From Rhizobium sp. FKL33 (GTDB lineage: Bacteria > Pseudomonadota > Alphaproteobacteria > Rhizobiales > Rhizobiaceae), in contig NZ_STFX01000026.1 of the NCBI RefSeq assembly GCF_005222915.1, positions 27,792 through 91,791 of the forward strand: a stretch of DNA of 64,000 nucleotides, given 5' to 3'. How positions within the stretch are numbered: the stretch's first letter is position 1; every line of letters begins with the position of its first letter. Shown here one piece after another: positions 1 through 7,554 of the stretch. Under the pieces are notes generated by a model. It was given only the letters and a program-made list of their open reading frames with translations, had not been told where the DNA came from and searched no databases. A program made the translations under genes and the position numbers.

Positions 1-84
1 TTGCGCGCGCGCGCCGACGCCCAGCGCCAAAAGGCTCACTCCGACCGCCAAGAACATCCTGCTCATATGGACCGGGAGCTGCAT
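1..84 (-). CDS. motC: MotC, periplasmic motility protein (N-terminal fragment)
   Basis: Only the first 28 codons lie in the window; the gene runs off the left edge. The visible peptide has a short N-region, a hydrophobic core (FLAVGVSLLALGVG) and an ARA cleavage-like end, that is, a secretion signal. In rhizobia motC directly follows motB and encodes a periplasmic protein that acts with MotB on the stator. Here it starts 3 bases after the motB stop. The ATG at base 84 has an AAGGG-like ribosome site inside the end of motB; the ATG at base 66 is in frame and is an alternative start. The identity rests mainly on gene order plus the signal peptide. Confidence 0.7.
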   Translation of the reverse strand, partial: MQLPVHMSRMFLAVGVSLLALGVGARAQ

Positions 85-87
85 CGA

Positions 88-1515
88 TCAGCCCTTCACC
101 GACTGAACGAGGATTTCGATCCGGCGGTTGCCCGCATCGAGCGGCTTGTCCGGATATCTCAGACGCTTGTCGGCAAACCCCGAAATCTGCGATACGCGCG
201 CCTCCGCGACCCCTGCCCGCTTGAGGATGAAGTAAGCACTCTGGGCGCGATCAGCCGACAGGCGCCAGTTGTCGTAGCCTACCGCCTTGAAAGGGCGCGC
301 GTCGGTATGACCGCGAATTGCGATCTGGCCAGGCCGCGCCTTCAGCAATTTGCCGATCTGGTCTATGGCGACGACGGTTTCTTTGGTGGGAATGGATGAT
401 CCGATCTGGAACATCGGCGTCTTGACCTGATCGCTGATGCTGATCAGCAGGCCGCCTTCGGCAGGGGTGACGATCAGGCCTTCGGCGAGATAGCCGACCT
501 TGCCCTTCAGTTCATCCTTGAGCTGCTTCTCCAGGTCTTCGGCCTGCTGCTCGGCAGAGGCGACCTTGGACTGATCGGTTTTGCCGTCCTTGTCCTTGTC
601 GGTCTTTCCAGCTTTCGCCTGATCGGACTGGCCCTGCTCCTTCTTGTCGGTCTTGCCGGTTTCGGACATGTCGGTCTTGCCCTTGCCGATCTTGTCGGTC
701 GAGCCATGCTTGTCCTTGTCCGACCCTTCTCCGGCAACATCCTTCATGCCGTCGTTTTCCGTAAGCCCCTCGCCGGCCTTGGCTTCACCGGTCGGCATTT
801 CGCCGCCCTTGCGATCGCCGCTCAACGCTTCGCCAGTTTTGGACGAATCGATGTTCTCGGCATTTTCCACCATGCCATCGCCCGGCAGGCCGGAAATCTC
901 GGCGGGCTGCTGGGACTGATCAACGCCGGATTGCTGGGACACTTCAACCTGCTGCGTCCAGAAATCGGGGTCAAACGGATCGCGGAACGCCTCGCCGCCA
1001 TCGGCGCCTGTCGCCGGACCGGCAGATTGCGCCCCACCGTCGCCCTTGGAGGAGACATTGGCCTTGTCGTCCGTCTCCTGTGCGATCTCGGTGATCACGG
1101 CATAGGGATTTTCGAAATAATCGGCTTCCGAATACTGGATCTGCTCGCCTGCAGTGGAGGTTTCGTCCGTCCCTTCGGATTCCGCCTGGCCGGCCGCCTT
1201 CTTCTCACCCTCGCTGTCGGACTTGTCCTGCGTATTTTCGCCCTGCGCCTGCTTGTTGGGCTTTTTCAGGCCTTTTTCGGCAGGGGTCGAATCCGTCAGC
1301 TTGATTGGATTGAAATAGCTCGCGACAGCGGCCTTCGTCTTCTCATTGGCGGCGTTGACCAGCCACATGATCAGGAAGAACGCCATCATCGCGGTCATGA
1401 AGTCGGCGTAAGCGATCTTCCAGGCGCCGCCATGGGCTCCATCATGGCCGCCGCCGTGCCTCTTGATGATGATGATCTCGTTTTTGCCGTGGTGGTGGCT
1501 TTCATTCTCGCTCAT
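88..1515 (-). CDS. motB: Flagellar stator protein MotB with enlarged periplasmic linker
   Basis: MotB pairs with MotA to form the proton-driven stator and anchors it to peptidoglycan. The N-terminus is His/Gly-rich (residues 7-30), followed by one membrane segment (about 32-54) that carries the conserved channel aspartate (D38 in YADFMTAMMAF). The C-terminal OmpA-like peptidoglycan-binding domain covers about 354-475. At 475 residues it is longer than I expect for rhizobial MotB (roughly 400). The extra length is a low-complexity, Lys/Asp/Gly/Ser-rich linker that contains four GKTD units between residues 278 and 314. The gene overlaps the FliH-like gene upstream by ATGA and is followed at once by motC. 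Confidence 0.95.
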   Translation of the reverse strand: MSENESHHHGKNEIIIIKRHGGGHDGAHGGAWKIAYADFMTAMMAFFLIMWLVNAANEKTKAAVASYFNPIKLTDSTPAEKGLKKPNKQAQGENTQDKSDSEGEKKAAGQAESEGTDETSTAGEQIQYSEADYFENPYAVITEIAQETDDKANVSSKGDGGAQSAGPATGADGGEAFRDPFDPDFWTQQVEVSQQSGVDQSQQPAEISGLPGDGMVENAENIDSSKTGEALSGDRKGGEMPTGEAKAGEGLTENDGMKDVAGEGSDKDKHGSTDKIGKGKTDMSETGKTDKKEQGQSDQAKAGKTDKDKDGKTDQSKVASAEQQAEDLEKQLKDELKGKVGYLAEGLIVTPAEGGLLISISDQVKTPMFQIGSSIPTKETVVAIDQIGKLLKARPGQIAIRGHTDARPFKAVGYDNWRLSADRAQSAYFILKRAGVAEARVSQISGFADKRLRYPDKPLDAGNRRIEILVQSVKG

Positions 1516-2162
1516 TCGGCAACCTCAGCCAGGGCTTGCGCCCAGGTTTCCAGACGCGTCACCAGAACCGCGTCTTCGATCTCGACCGTGATGTCGATCG
1601 TCTCGTTTTCGATATATTTGACCTCGACGGCGTCGGCTTCGAACAATGGCCTCAACCTTGCGATCAGGCGGGCATCGCCACGGACTGTCACCTGGGCGAC
1701 TTCGCGATCCCTAAGGGTCTGTTGGGCAAGTTCATGAAGGTCCCGAACGGCGCGTTCGGCCAATTGCGCGCCCAGCATCGGCAAAAGCATATGCATTGTG
1801 CGATCAGCCAGAGTGTGCGCGATTTCCCCCGTCATCTCCTGAAAACGCGTGTGGATCATCGCGACAGATTCCTGCTCGTGGCGGGCAACCAGGTCGGCGA
1901 TTTCGACCGCATGTTTCTGACGTTCTTCGGTGAGCGCGGCTTCGTGCGCCTGCTCGGCTGCCGCCAATGCCTCCGCGTACCCCTCGTCGAATGCGGTTTT
2001 TCGCTCAGCGTCGAGATCAACGACAGGTTCAGGCTCGAACGAGAACGCCCCGGAACTCTCACCGCTGTCCAGCGAAAACGGCGATGAAAACGGTAGATCC
2101 TCAACCGGCGGCGGCGGTGGGGCGCCGAAATCTTTGAGGTATTTGGTCAGGATTGCACTCAT
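1512..2162 (-). CDS. FliH-like flagellar protein (candidate)
   Basis: A 216-residue soluble protein starting MSAILTKYLKDFG. It has a proline stretch (PPPPP) near residue 15, an Ala/Glu/Gln-rich predicted coiled coil in the middle (about 70-125), and a C-terminal alpha/beta part (about 130-216). That arrangement of a helical middle and an end shaped like the FliH/HrpE/SctL C-terminal domain is how FliH-type ATPase partners look. No other fliH candidate lies beside fliI in this window. The stop overlaps the motB start (ATGA), so it is co-translated with the stator genes. The open frame extends further upstream to 2279, but that part crosses a perfect inverted repeat and is unlikely to be coding. 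The function is inferred from shape only. Confidence 0.6.
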   Translation of the reverse strand: MSAILTKYLKDFGAPPPPPVEDLPFSSPFSLDSGESSGAFSFEPEPVVDLDAERKTAFDEGYAEALAAAEQAHEAALTEERQKHAVEIADLVARHEQESVAMIHTRFQEMTGEIAHTLADRTMHMLLPMLGAQLAERAVRDLHELAQQTLRDREVAQVTVRGDARLIARLRPLFEADAVEVKYIENETIDITVEIEDAVLVTRLETWAQALAEVAE

Positions 2163-2472
2163 TGCAGACCGCCGTTTCTGGTGAAGTTTGGGCGCAGGCC
2201 CTCTATGGGAAAGCCTATCGGGACAAACTTGCGCGAAAATGAATGCGTTGGGCCGCGCCAGGGCAATAGCGCGGCCCAACTTGTCCTACCCCGACGATGA
2301 CCGACGTCGTGGCAGTATTGGAAAAATGGCAAAGACAGAAACGCCCTCGTGTCGGTAACGACACGGATTGCAGTCAGTTCGGGAGACGAACCGCGGATGA
2401 AGAATGATCCATACCCATCCGAGACCAGGAGGGCGCGGCCAGGCGTAGCGCCCAACCGCAGCCATCCTATTT
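2163..2472. other. Spacer between flagellin gene and FliH-like gene
   Basis: No convincing gene in 310 bases. It holds a perfect 12-bp inverted repeat (2247-2280) and a weaker GGGCGC/GCGCCC pair (2431-2453) just after the flagellin stop. Promoter elements for the FliH-like gene-motB-motC transcript should also lie here, but I cannot identify them. Confidence 0.5.
2247..2280 (-). terminator. Perfect 12-bp inverted repeat, possible terminator of the third flagellin gene
   Basis: GTTGGGCCGCGC at 2247-2258 pairs perfectly with 2269-2280 around a 10-base loop. On the minus strand it lies about 190 bases after the flagellin stop. It is followed only by a mixed sequence (GCATTCATTTTCG), not a clean U-tract. 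It could be an imperfect terminator or a stabilising or operator element. Confidence 0.4.
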
Positions 2473-3435
2473 TTACTTGAACAGCGACAAGATGTTTTCG
2501 GCGTTGGTGTTTGCGATCGACAGCGACTGGATGCCCAGCTGCTGCTGCGTCTGCAGCGCCTTGAGGCGGGTGGATTCTTCGTTCATGTCGGCGTCGACCA
2601 GACGGCCGATGCCCTTGTCGATCACGTCCATGAGGGTAGCGACGAAATCGTCCTGCATATCGATGCGCGAGGAGATAGACCCCAGGGTTGCGGCAGAGTC
2701 AGTTAGGTTGCTCAGCATCTTGTCGACCGCCGAGATCATGCCGTCGAGCTGGAAATTGGTCGTCGACGTCGAAAGGGTCACTTCCGTACCTGTCGCGGTC
2801 GTGGCCGCGCCGGTGTCGATCAAGAAGTAGCTCGCAGTGGTCGTCGTGGTGCCCGTCGCCACATTTGCAACAGTCGCCTTTGTGAGGATGCCATTGTTGG
2901 CGTCGGAGGCATCGATCAGCGTCGAGGTCGCCGTATCGAAATCAAGCGTTTCGATCGAAACGGTGCCGCTGGAGGCGCGGTTGAAGGACGAGACGAGTTC
3001 CACGGTCGTCGGCGCGACACCTGTGTCGTTATAGAGCCAGTTCTCACCAGAGAAGGATGCCGATTCGGCGATCGATTCGAGCTGGTTCTTCAGTTCGCGA
3101 AGCTCTTCGTTGATCTTGTTGCGGTCAACACCGGGTTCGCGCGCCGCCACCAGCTTGGCCTTGATCTCGGTCACGACATCAATCGCCGAGCTGAGCCCCG
3201 TATAGGCCGTGTCGGTTTTCGCGGCGCCGAGACCGAGTGCGTCCTGAACGGTCGACAGAGCCTTGTTGTCCGACCGCATCGTTGTGGCGATCGACCAGTA
3301 GGCGGCGTTGTCAGAAGCTGTCTCGACCCGATAGCCCGAGGAGATACGCTGCTGCGTCGTTTCCATATTGTTGTTGATATCGCGCAGGGTCTGGAGCGCC
3401 GCCATAGCGGCGGAATTGGTCATGATGCTCGTCAT
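2473..3435 (-). CDS. fla: Flagellin (third tandem copy)
   Basis: Filament subunit of 320 residues with the two conserved coiled ends and a short variable centre typical of rhizobial flagellins. The N-terminal D0/D1 region (about 1-135) has the SSGYRV and ASDNAAYWSIATTMRSD motifs. The C-terminal D1/D0 region (about 225-320) ends in SLSIANTNAENILSLFK. Only the Ser/Thr-rich centre (about 140-220) differs much from the two other copies. The ATG at 3435 lies 27 bases downstream of the leader element shared by all three genes. Flagellin letters differ between rhizobia, so I give only the generic symbol. Confidence 0.95.
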   Translation of the reverse strand: MTSIMTNSAAMAALQTLRDINNNMETTQQRISSGYRVETASDNAAYWSIATTMRSDNKALSTVQDALGLGAAKTDTAYTGLSSAIDVVTEIKAKLVAAREPGVDRNKINEELRELKNQLESIAESASFSGENWLYNDTGVAPTTVELVSSFNRASSGTVSIETLDFDTATSTLIDASDANNGILTKATVANVATGTTTTTASYFLIDTGAATTATGTEVTLSTSTTNFQLDGMISAVDKMLSNLTDSAATLGSISSRIDMQDDFVATLMDVIDKGIGRLVDADMNEESTRLKALQTQQQLGIQSLSIANTNAENILSLFK

Positions 3436-3461
3436 AGGATTGCCCTAGAATATTGTTTTCG

Positions 3462-3505
3462 GGGACATCCGGCACGCTACCGGCAATGACGGCGGAGCAT
3501 CATGC
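3462..3505 (-). promoter_or_regulatory. Conserved flagellin 5' leader element, copy 3
   Basis: Read on the plus strand it runs GGGACATCCGG, a short gap, ACCGGCAATGACG and then CATGC. The same order of blocks occurs just upstream of the other two flagellin genes (4796-4840 and 6010-6060). The two CCGG blocks can pair. It lies 27 bases before the start codon, so it is probably in the mRNA leader. FlbT is known in Caulobacter to act on a flagellin 5' leader; that it acts here is inference. Confidence 0.5.
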
Positions 3506-3730
3506 TTGCGACCACGTTTTGCCCTGGCGGTCGCTCCGTCAGTTGTGAACAATATGTAAACAGGGATGGTTAATCAAGCGTTAACAGGCGCAAGAGTTTT
3601 TTAACGGCTGTGAAGGAAAGCTTAAGGCAAGCCTGGCGCGAAGATGGTTTATTAATTATTACAATCAGGTAGTTAACTGGCGCGTGAGCGCGTGGTCTCG
3701 AAACACCGGGAAGTTAAAAAAACAAACTTC

Positions 3731-3766
3731 AAAACAAAAAACCGCGGCCGGGAGTCCCGGCCGCGG
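3731..3766 (-). terminator. Intrinsic terminator of the second flagellin gene
   Basis: A perfect 11-bp GC stem (3742-3752 with 3756-3766, 3-base loop) lies 26 bases after the flagellin stop. On the minus strand it is followed by a T-rich run, the complement of AAAACAAAAAA at 3731-3741. The rest of the 3436-3792 spacer holds the leader of the downstream gene and AT-rich promoter sequence, with no gene seen. Confidence 0.9.
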
Positions 3767-3792
3767 CAAGCTCGTGATGAGTCGCGTCAGTG

Positions 3793-4758
3793 TTAGTTAC
3801 GGAACAGCGACAGGATGTTTTCCGAGTTGGAGTTGGCGATCGACAGAGCCTGGATGCCAAGCTGCTGCTGGGTCTGCAACGCCTTGAGCTTGGTGGACTC
3901 TTCGTTCATGTCGGCGTCGACGAGACGTCCGACGCCCTTGTCGATCACGTCCATGAGATCGGCGACAAACTCGTTCTGCATGTCGATGCGCATATTGGTC
4001 GAGCCGATAACGGCTGCGGCTTCGGTCATCTGCGTCAGCATGTCGTCGACGACCGAGATCATGTTGTCGATCTGGTAATCGGCCGTGGTGTTGGTGAGTT
4101 CGATGATGTTGCCGTTCTGGGTGTTGCCGCTGTCGATGGCGATCAGGTAGTATGCGCCGGTCGTCGTGGTGGTGCCAGTCGTGTAAGACGCATAGTTTGC
4201 GGCTGTCAGGATGCCGAGGGTCGGATCGACATTGTCGATCAGGGTCGAATCCGCAGTGTCGAAGCTGATCAGTTCGACCGAAACGCCGCCGGCGCTGTCA
4301 CGAACGAAGGATCCGACCATGTCGACAGTCGAGTTCACGGTCGTGTCGTTGTTATAGAGCCAGTTCTGGCCCGAGAACGAAGCCGACTGAGAGATGGAAA
4401 GCAGCTGGTTCTTCAGCTCGGACAATTCGGAGTCGATCTTTTCCTTGTCAACGCCCGGTTCACGGGCGGCCACCAGCTTGGCCTTGATTTCGGTGACGAC
4501 GTCGATCGCGGAATTCAGACCGGTATAGGCGGTGTCGGACTTCGCCGCGGCGAAACCGAGTGCGTCCTGAACGGTGGACAGCGCCTTGTTGTCCGACTTC
4601 ATCGTGGTCGCGATCGACCAGTAAGCAGCATTATCCGACGCATCCTGGACGCGATAACCGGAAGACACCCTGCCCTGCGTTTCTTCCATGCCGGAGTTGA
4701 TCGACCGCAACGTGTCGAGAGCCGCCATAGCCTGGATGTTGGTGATGATGCTAGTCAT
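3793..4758 (-). CDS. fla: Flagellin (second tandem copy)
   Basis: A 321-residue filament subunit. The N-terminus carries the SSGYRVQDASDNAAYWS pattern, the C-terminus ends SIANSNSENILSLFRN, and the central region (about 140-225) is variable. I start at the ATG at 4758 (MTSIITNIQAMAALDTL), which aligns with the other two flagellins. The longer open frame to 4854 runs through the conserved leader and a 9-bp inverted repeat and is not supported. It has its own leader element and its own terminator, so it is probably a single-gene transcript. Confidence 0.95.
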   Translation of the reverse strand: MTSIITNIQAMAALDTLRSINSGMEETQGRVSSGYRVQDASDNAAYWSIATTMKSDNKALSTVQDALGFAAAKSDTAYTGLNSAIDVVTEIKAKLVAAREPGVDKEKIDSELSELKNQLLSISQSASFSGQNWLYNNDTTVNSTVDMVGSFVRDSAGGVSVELISFDTADSTLIDNVDPTLGILTAANYASYTTGTTTTTGAYYLIAIDSGNTQNGNIIELTNTTADYQIDNMISVVDDMLTQMTEAAAVIGSTNMRIDMQNEFVADLMDVIDKGVGRLVDADMNEESTKLKALQTQQQLGIQALSIANSNSENILSLFRN

Positions 4759-4795
4759 GGTTGTTTTGCCCCTCATACTACGGGAAAAATTTAAA

Positions 4796-4840
4796 GGGAC
4801 ATTCCGGGATTGCGTCCGGTAACGAAAGGCCGCTTCATGC
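4796..4840 (-). promoter_or_regulatory. Conserved flagellin 5' leader element, copy 2
   Basis: Plus-strand reading: GGGACATTCCGG, then TCCGGTAACG, then TTCATGC. It lies 38 bases upstream of the flagellin start and matches the blocks at 3462-3505 and 6010-6060. Confidence 0.5.
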
Positions 4841-4842
4841 GT

Positions 4843-4865
4843 GTTAACCCTCAATCAGGGTTAAC
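4843..4865. promoter_or_regulatory. Perfect 9-bp inverted repeat upstream of the second flagellin gene
   Basis: GTTAACCCT at 4843-4851 and AGGGTTAAC at 4857-4865 are separated by 5 bases. The repeat lies 85 bases upstream of the start codon, directly above the leader element. I see it only at this flagellin gene. It could be an operator for a dimeric regulator or an RNA hairpin. Confidence 0.4.
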
Positions 4866-4964
4866 CTGTCGTTTCGATGAGGGTAGATAAACACATGCAT
4901 GGTTAAAGAACCCTTTCTCGATCCCGGAATTAACCAAAAACCTTCACCAACAATTTCCGGACGC

Positions 4965-4990
4965 AAAAAAGCCGCCGGTCTCCCGGCGGC
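4965..4990 (-). terminator. Intrinsic terminator of the first flagellin gene
   Basis: An 8-bp perfect stem GCCGCCGG/CCGGCGGC with a 4-base loop (4971-4990) lies 26 bases after the stop. On the minus strand it is followed by six Ts (complement of 4965-4970). Confidence 0.9.
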
Positions 4991-5016
4991 TCTCGATATC
5001 AGATTGGGTTGTACTC

Positions 5017-5976
5017 TTAGCGGAACAGCTGGAGGATGCTTTCCGAATTGGAGTTGGCGATCGACAGAGCCTGGATGCCGAGCTGCTGCTGCGTCTGCAG
5101 CGCCTTCAGCTTGGTGGACTCTTCGTTCATGTCTGCGTCGACCAGCTTGCCCACGCCGGAGTCGATCGTGTCCATGAGGTCAGCCACGAATTCGTCCTGC
5201 ATGTCGATGCGGGCGTTGGTGGCGCCGAGCGTCGCGGCGGCGTCGGTCATCTGCGACAGCATGTCGTCGACAGCGGCGATCATACCGTCGATCTGATAGT
5301 CGGCGGTGGAGTCGGACAGGGTGATTTCCTGGCCGGTCTGTCCAGCGTCGTCGGTCGCGATCAGGAAGTAAGCGGCGGTCGTGGTGGTCGTGCCGGTCAC
5401 ATAGGTCGCGTCGTTGAGAGCGCTGAGAATGCCGTTGGCGGACGTGTTGTTGTCGATCAGGGTCGAGTCAGCGGTATCGTAGCTGATCAGGCCGACCGAA
5501 ACGGTGCCGCTGGCCGAACGGACGAACGAGCCGACCATGTCGACGGTCGAATTGGCCGTGCCGTCGTTGTTGTAGAGCCAGTTTTCGCCCGAGAACGATG
5601 CCGATTCGGAAATCGACGACAGCTGGCTCTTCAGCTCGGTCAGTTCGGAGTTGATCTTGTCCTTGTCAACGCCCGGCTCGCGCGCAGCGACCAGCTTGGC
5701 CTTGATTTCGTTGACCACTTCGATCGACGCGTTCAGACCGGTGTAAGCAGTGTCGGTCTTGGCGGCGGCGAGACCGAGAGCGTCCTGAACGGTGCTCATT
5801 GCGGTCTTGTCGGAACGCATGGTGGTCGCAATCGACCAATATGCGGCGTTGTCCTTGGCGGTGTCGACGCGGTAGCCGGAGGACACGTGGTTCTGTGTTT
5901 CTTCCATGCTGCTGTTGATGGAGCGCAGCGTGTTGAGTGCCGCCATAGCGGACGTGTTGGTGACGATAGAACTCAT
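5017..5976 (-). CDS. fla: Flagellin (first tandem copy, next to fliP)
   Basis: A 319-residue filament subunit with conserved N-terminal (about 1-135) and C-terminal (about 225-319, ending NSNSESILQLFR) coiled regions and a Ser/Thr-rich centre. The N-terminal motif SSGYRVDTAKDNAAYWS matches the other copies. The start at 5976 aligns with them and follows the shared leader. By position it corresponds to flaA of Sinorhizobium, the flagellin gene next to fliP, but the number and lettering of copies vary between species. Confidence 0.95.
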   Translation of the reverse strand: MSSIVTNTSAMAALNTLRSINSSMEETQNHVSSGYRVDTAKDNAAYWSIATTMRSDKTAMSTVQDALGLAAAKTDTAYTGLNASIEVVNEIKAKLVAAREPGVDKDKINSELTELKSQLSSISESASFSGENWLYNNDGTANSTVDMVGSFVRSASGTVSVGLISYDTADSTLIDNNTSANGILSALNDATYVTGTTTTTAAYFLIATDDAGQTGQEITLSDSTADYQIDGMIAAVDDMLSQMTDAAATLGATNARIDMQDEFVADLMDTIDSGVGKLVDADMNEESTKLKALQTQQQLGIQALSIANSNSESILQLFR

Positions 5977-6009
5977 CTGAGTGTCCCTTTTTAACGAGTT
6001 ACAGGATTA

Positions 6010-6060
6010 GGGACATGCCGGGCTCGATTTCCTTACCGGTCACGATGTTCGGCCTCATGC
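6010..6060 (-). promoter_or_regulatory. Conserved flagellin 5' leader element, copy 1
   Basis: Plus-strand reading: GGGACATGCCGG, then TTACCGGTCACG, then CCTCATGC. It lies 34 bases upstream of the flagellin start and has the same block order as the elements at 3462 and 4796. Confidence 0.5.
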
Positions 6061-6186
6061 CATTCGAAGCGTCTCCCTCAAGACCTTCGATCACCGTGTA
6101 TGAGTGGAGTATCGGGGCCCACTGCTTTCGAAAACCTTAAGCGGGACATTTCCGGTGAAGTCGGTGCGATATATGGTTAATGAACG

Positions 6187-6211
6187 GAAAACGGGGCGCT
6201 TCCGCGCCCCG
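6187..6211 (-). terminator. Intrinsic terminator of the flgB-to-fliP operon
   Basis: CGGGGCGC/GCGCCCCG, an 8-bp stem with a TTCC loop (6192-6211), lies 40 bases after the fliP stop. It is followed on the minus strand by TTTTC. The U-tract is short. Confidence 0.75.
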
Positions 6212-6250
6212 ATACCTTGTTTCCGAAAAGATGTTTTCGTTAGATTCTGG

Positions 6251-7009
6251 TCAGTTGAAAGAGCGAACCAGACTGCCCACGAGAAGGTTCCAGCCATCGA
6301 TAAGCACAAAGAAAAGAATCTTGAAAGGCAATGAGATAGAGGTTGGCGGGAGCATCATCATGCCCATCGCCATTGTAATCGTCGCCACGATCAGGTCGAT
6401 CACCAGGAAGGGCAGAACGATCAGAAAGCCGATCTCGAAGCCTCGACGAATTTCCGAAATCATGAAGGCCGGCACAAGCACCCGAAGATCCGGGGCTCCG
6501 GCAGTGGCTGCGGTCTGTCCCTTCTCGGTGGCGATGTCGGCAAAGAGTTTCAGATCCTTGTCGCGGGTGTTTGCCGCCATGAAGTCCCGAAACGGAACAG
6601 AGATGCGGCGAAGCGCTTCCGTCTCGTCAATCTGCTCGGCAAGAAGCGGCTGCACGCCGTCGCGCCAAGCGCGCTCGAGTGTCGGCGACATCACGAAAAA
6701 CGTCATGAACAGCGCGAGACTGGTGAGAATCATGTTCGACGGCGTCGTCGCCAGCCCCATTCCGGAGCGAAGAATCGAGAAAGCGATGATGAAGCGTGGA
6801 AAGCTCGTCACCATCACCAGAATGCCCGGCGCGATCGACAGAACCGTCAACAGCCCGAAGACCCGGATAATCCAGCTCGCCGCAGATCCGCTGATCGGCG
6901 TGTTGAAAATTTCCGGGGCGGCGGTCTGTGCCAGAGCCGCATTGCCGGCCGCGAGGAAGGCGGCCACGGCGCCGAGTGCGATCAGGAGGATTTTTCGAGA
7001 GCCGGTCAT
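6251..7009 (-). CDS. fliP: Flagellar export gate protein FliP
   Basis: A 252-residue core membrane subunit of the flagellar type III export gate. It starts with a cleavable-type signal peptide (residues 1-27, ending ALAQ), followed by hydrophobic segments at about 45-70, 85-105, 185-210 and 210-235. The family signatures are visible: FPRFIIAFSILRSGMG, and FMISEIRRGFEIGF ahead of the last segments. It is the last gene of the flgB operon, overlaps fliL by ATGA and is followed by a terminator. Its usual partners FliQ, FliR and FlhA are not in the window. Confidence 0.97.
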   Translation of the reverse strand: MTGSRKILLIALGAVAAFLAAGNAALAQTAAPEIFNTPISGSAASWIIRVFGLLTVLSIAPGILVMVTSFPRFIIAFSILRSGMGLATTPSNMILTSLALFMTFFVMSPTLERAWRDGVQPLLAEQIDETEALRRISVPFRDFMAANTRDKDLKLFADIATEKGQTAATAGAPDLRVLVPAFMISEIRRGFEIGFLIVLPFLVIDLIVATITMAMGMMMLPPTSISLPFKILFFVLIDGWNLLVGSLVRSFN

Positions 7010-7512
7010 TCGATTACAAAGGTCCTGAACATAATTTTCTCGACCTTACCCTCCGACAGGAGATCCGCCCGCTCCTCCAGATCCTCCTTCAAATACTGAA
7101 AGCCGCGCGGGCCTTCGATCTGTTGCAAGGTGACGGTGCGGAGATAGCGCGCGATATCCTGGTGAATGGTTTCGGCGATCTTGACGTCGGGCTTGTCCTT
7201 GAACAGCAGCGCGACTTCCAAGCGGACCCATTTATCGGCTGGAAAGGCTAGGTTCGTGGTAATCGCCTCAAGTTGTGCGACTCCATTTTCCTCGGTCGAG
7301 ATCGGCGGAAGGCCCTCGCCTTCCTTTTTCTCGCCTTCGGCTTTCTTTTCGGCCACTGCCGGCTTGGGGGCGTTCACGGTCGGGGCAAGCATGCCGCCGA
7401 GCACCCAGCCTCCAGCAGCTGCGACCACGGTGACGATCGCCACCGGCACGATGGTCATGACCAGGCCGGACTTTTTCTTTTCGACCGGTTGTTCTTCCGG
7501 AATGTCGACCAT
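7006..7512 (-). CDS. fliL: Flagellar basal body-associated protein FliL
   Basis: A 168-residue single-pass inner membrane protein that sits at the stator ring. It has a short cytoplasmic N-terminus with a KKK patch, a membrane segment at about 17-42, then a Lys/Glu-rich linker (52-68). The periplasmic FliL domain follows (about 75-168) and ends in the usual aromatic/acidic FRTFVIE. It lies 42 bases after flgH and overlaps fliP by 4 bases. Confidence 0.93.
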   Translation of the reverse strand: MVDIPEEQPVEKKKSGLVMTIVPVAIVTVVAAAGGWVLGGMLAPTVNAPKPAVAEKKAEGEKKEGEGLPPISTEENGVAQLEAITTNLAFPADKWVRLEVALLFKDKPDVKIAETIHQDIARYLRTVTLQQIEGPRGFQYLKEDLEERADLLSEGKVEKIMFRTFVIE

Positions 7513-7554
7513 ATCGTCTCCTCGGGCCCGACGCGCTGAACGGATCGCGATCCG

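Noticed and set aside
2163..2455. 98-residue minus-strand frame between flagellin and the FliH-like gene
   Set aside because: It spans the perfect inverted repeat, overlaps the FliH-like start and has no recognisable feature.
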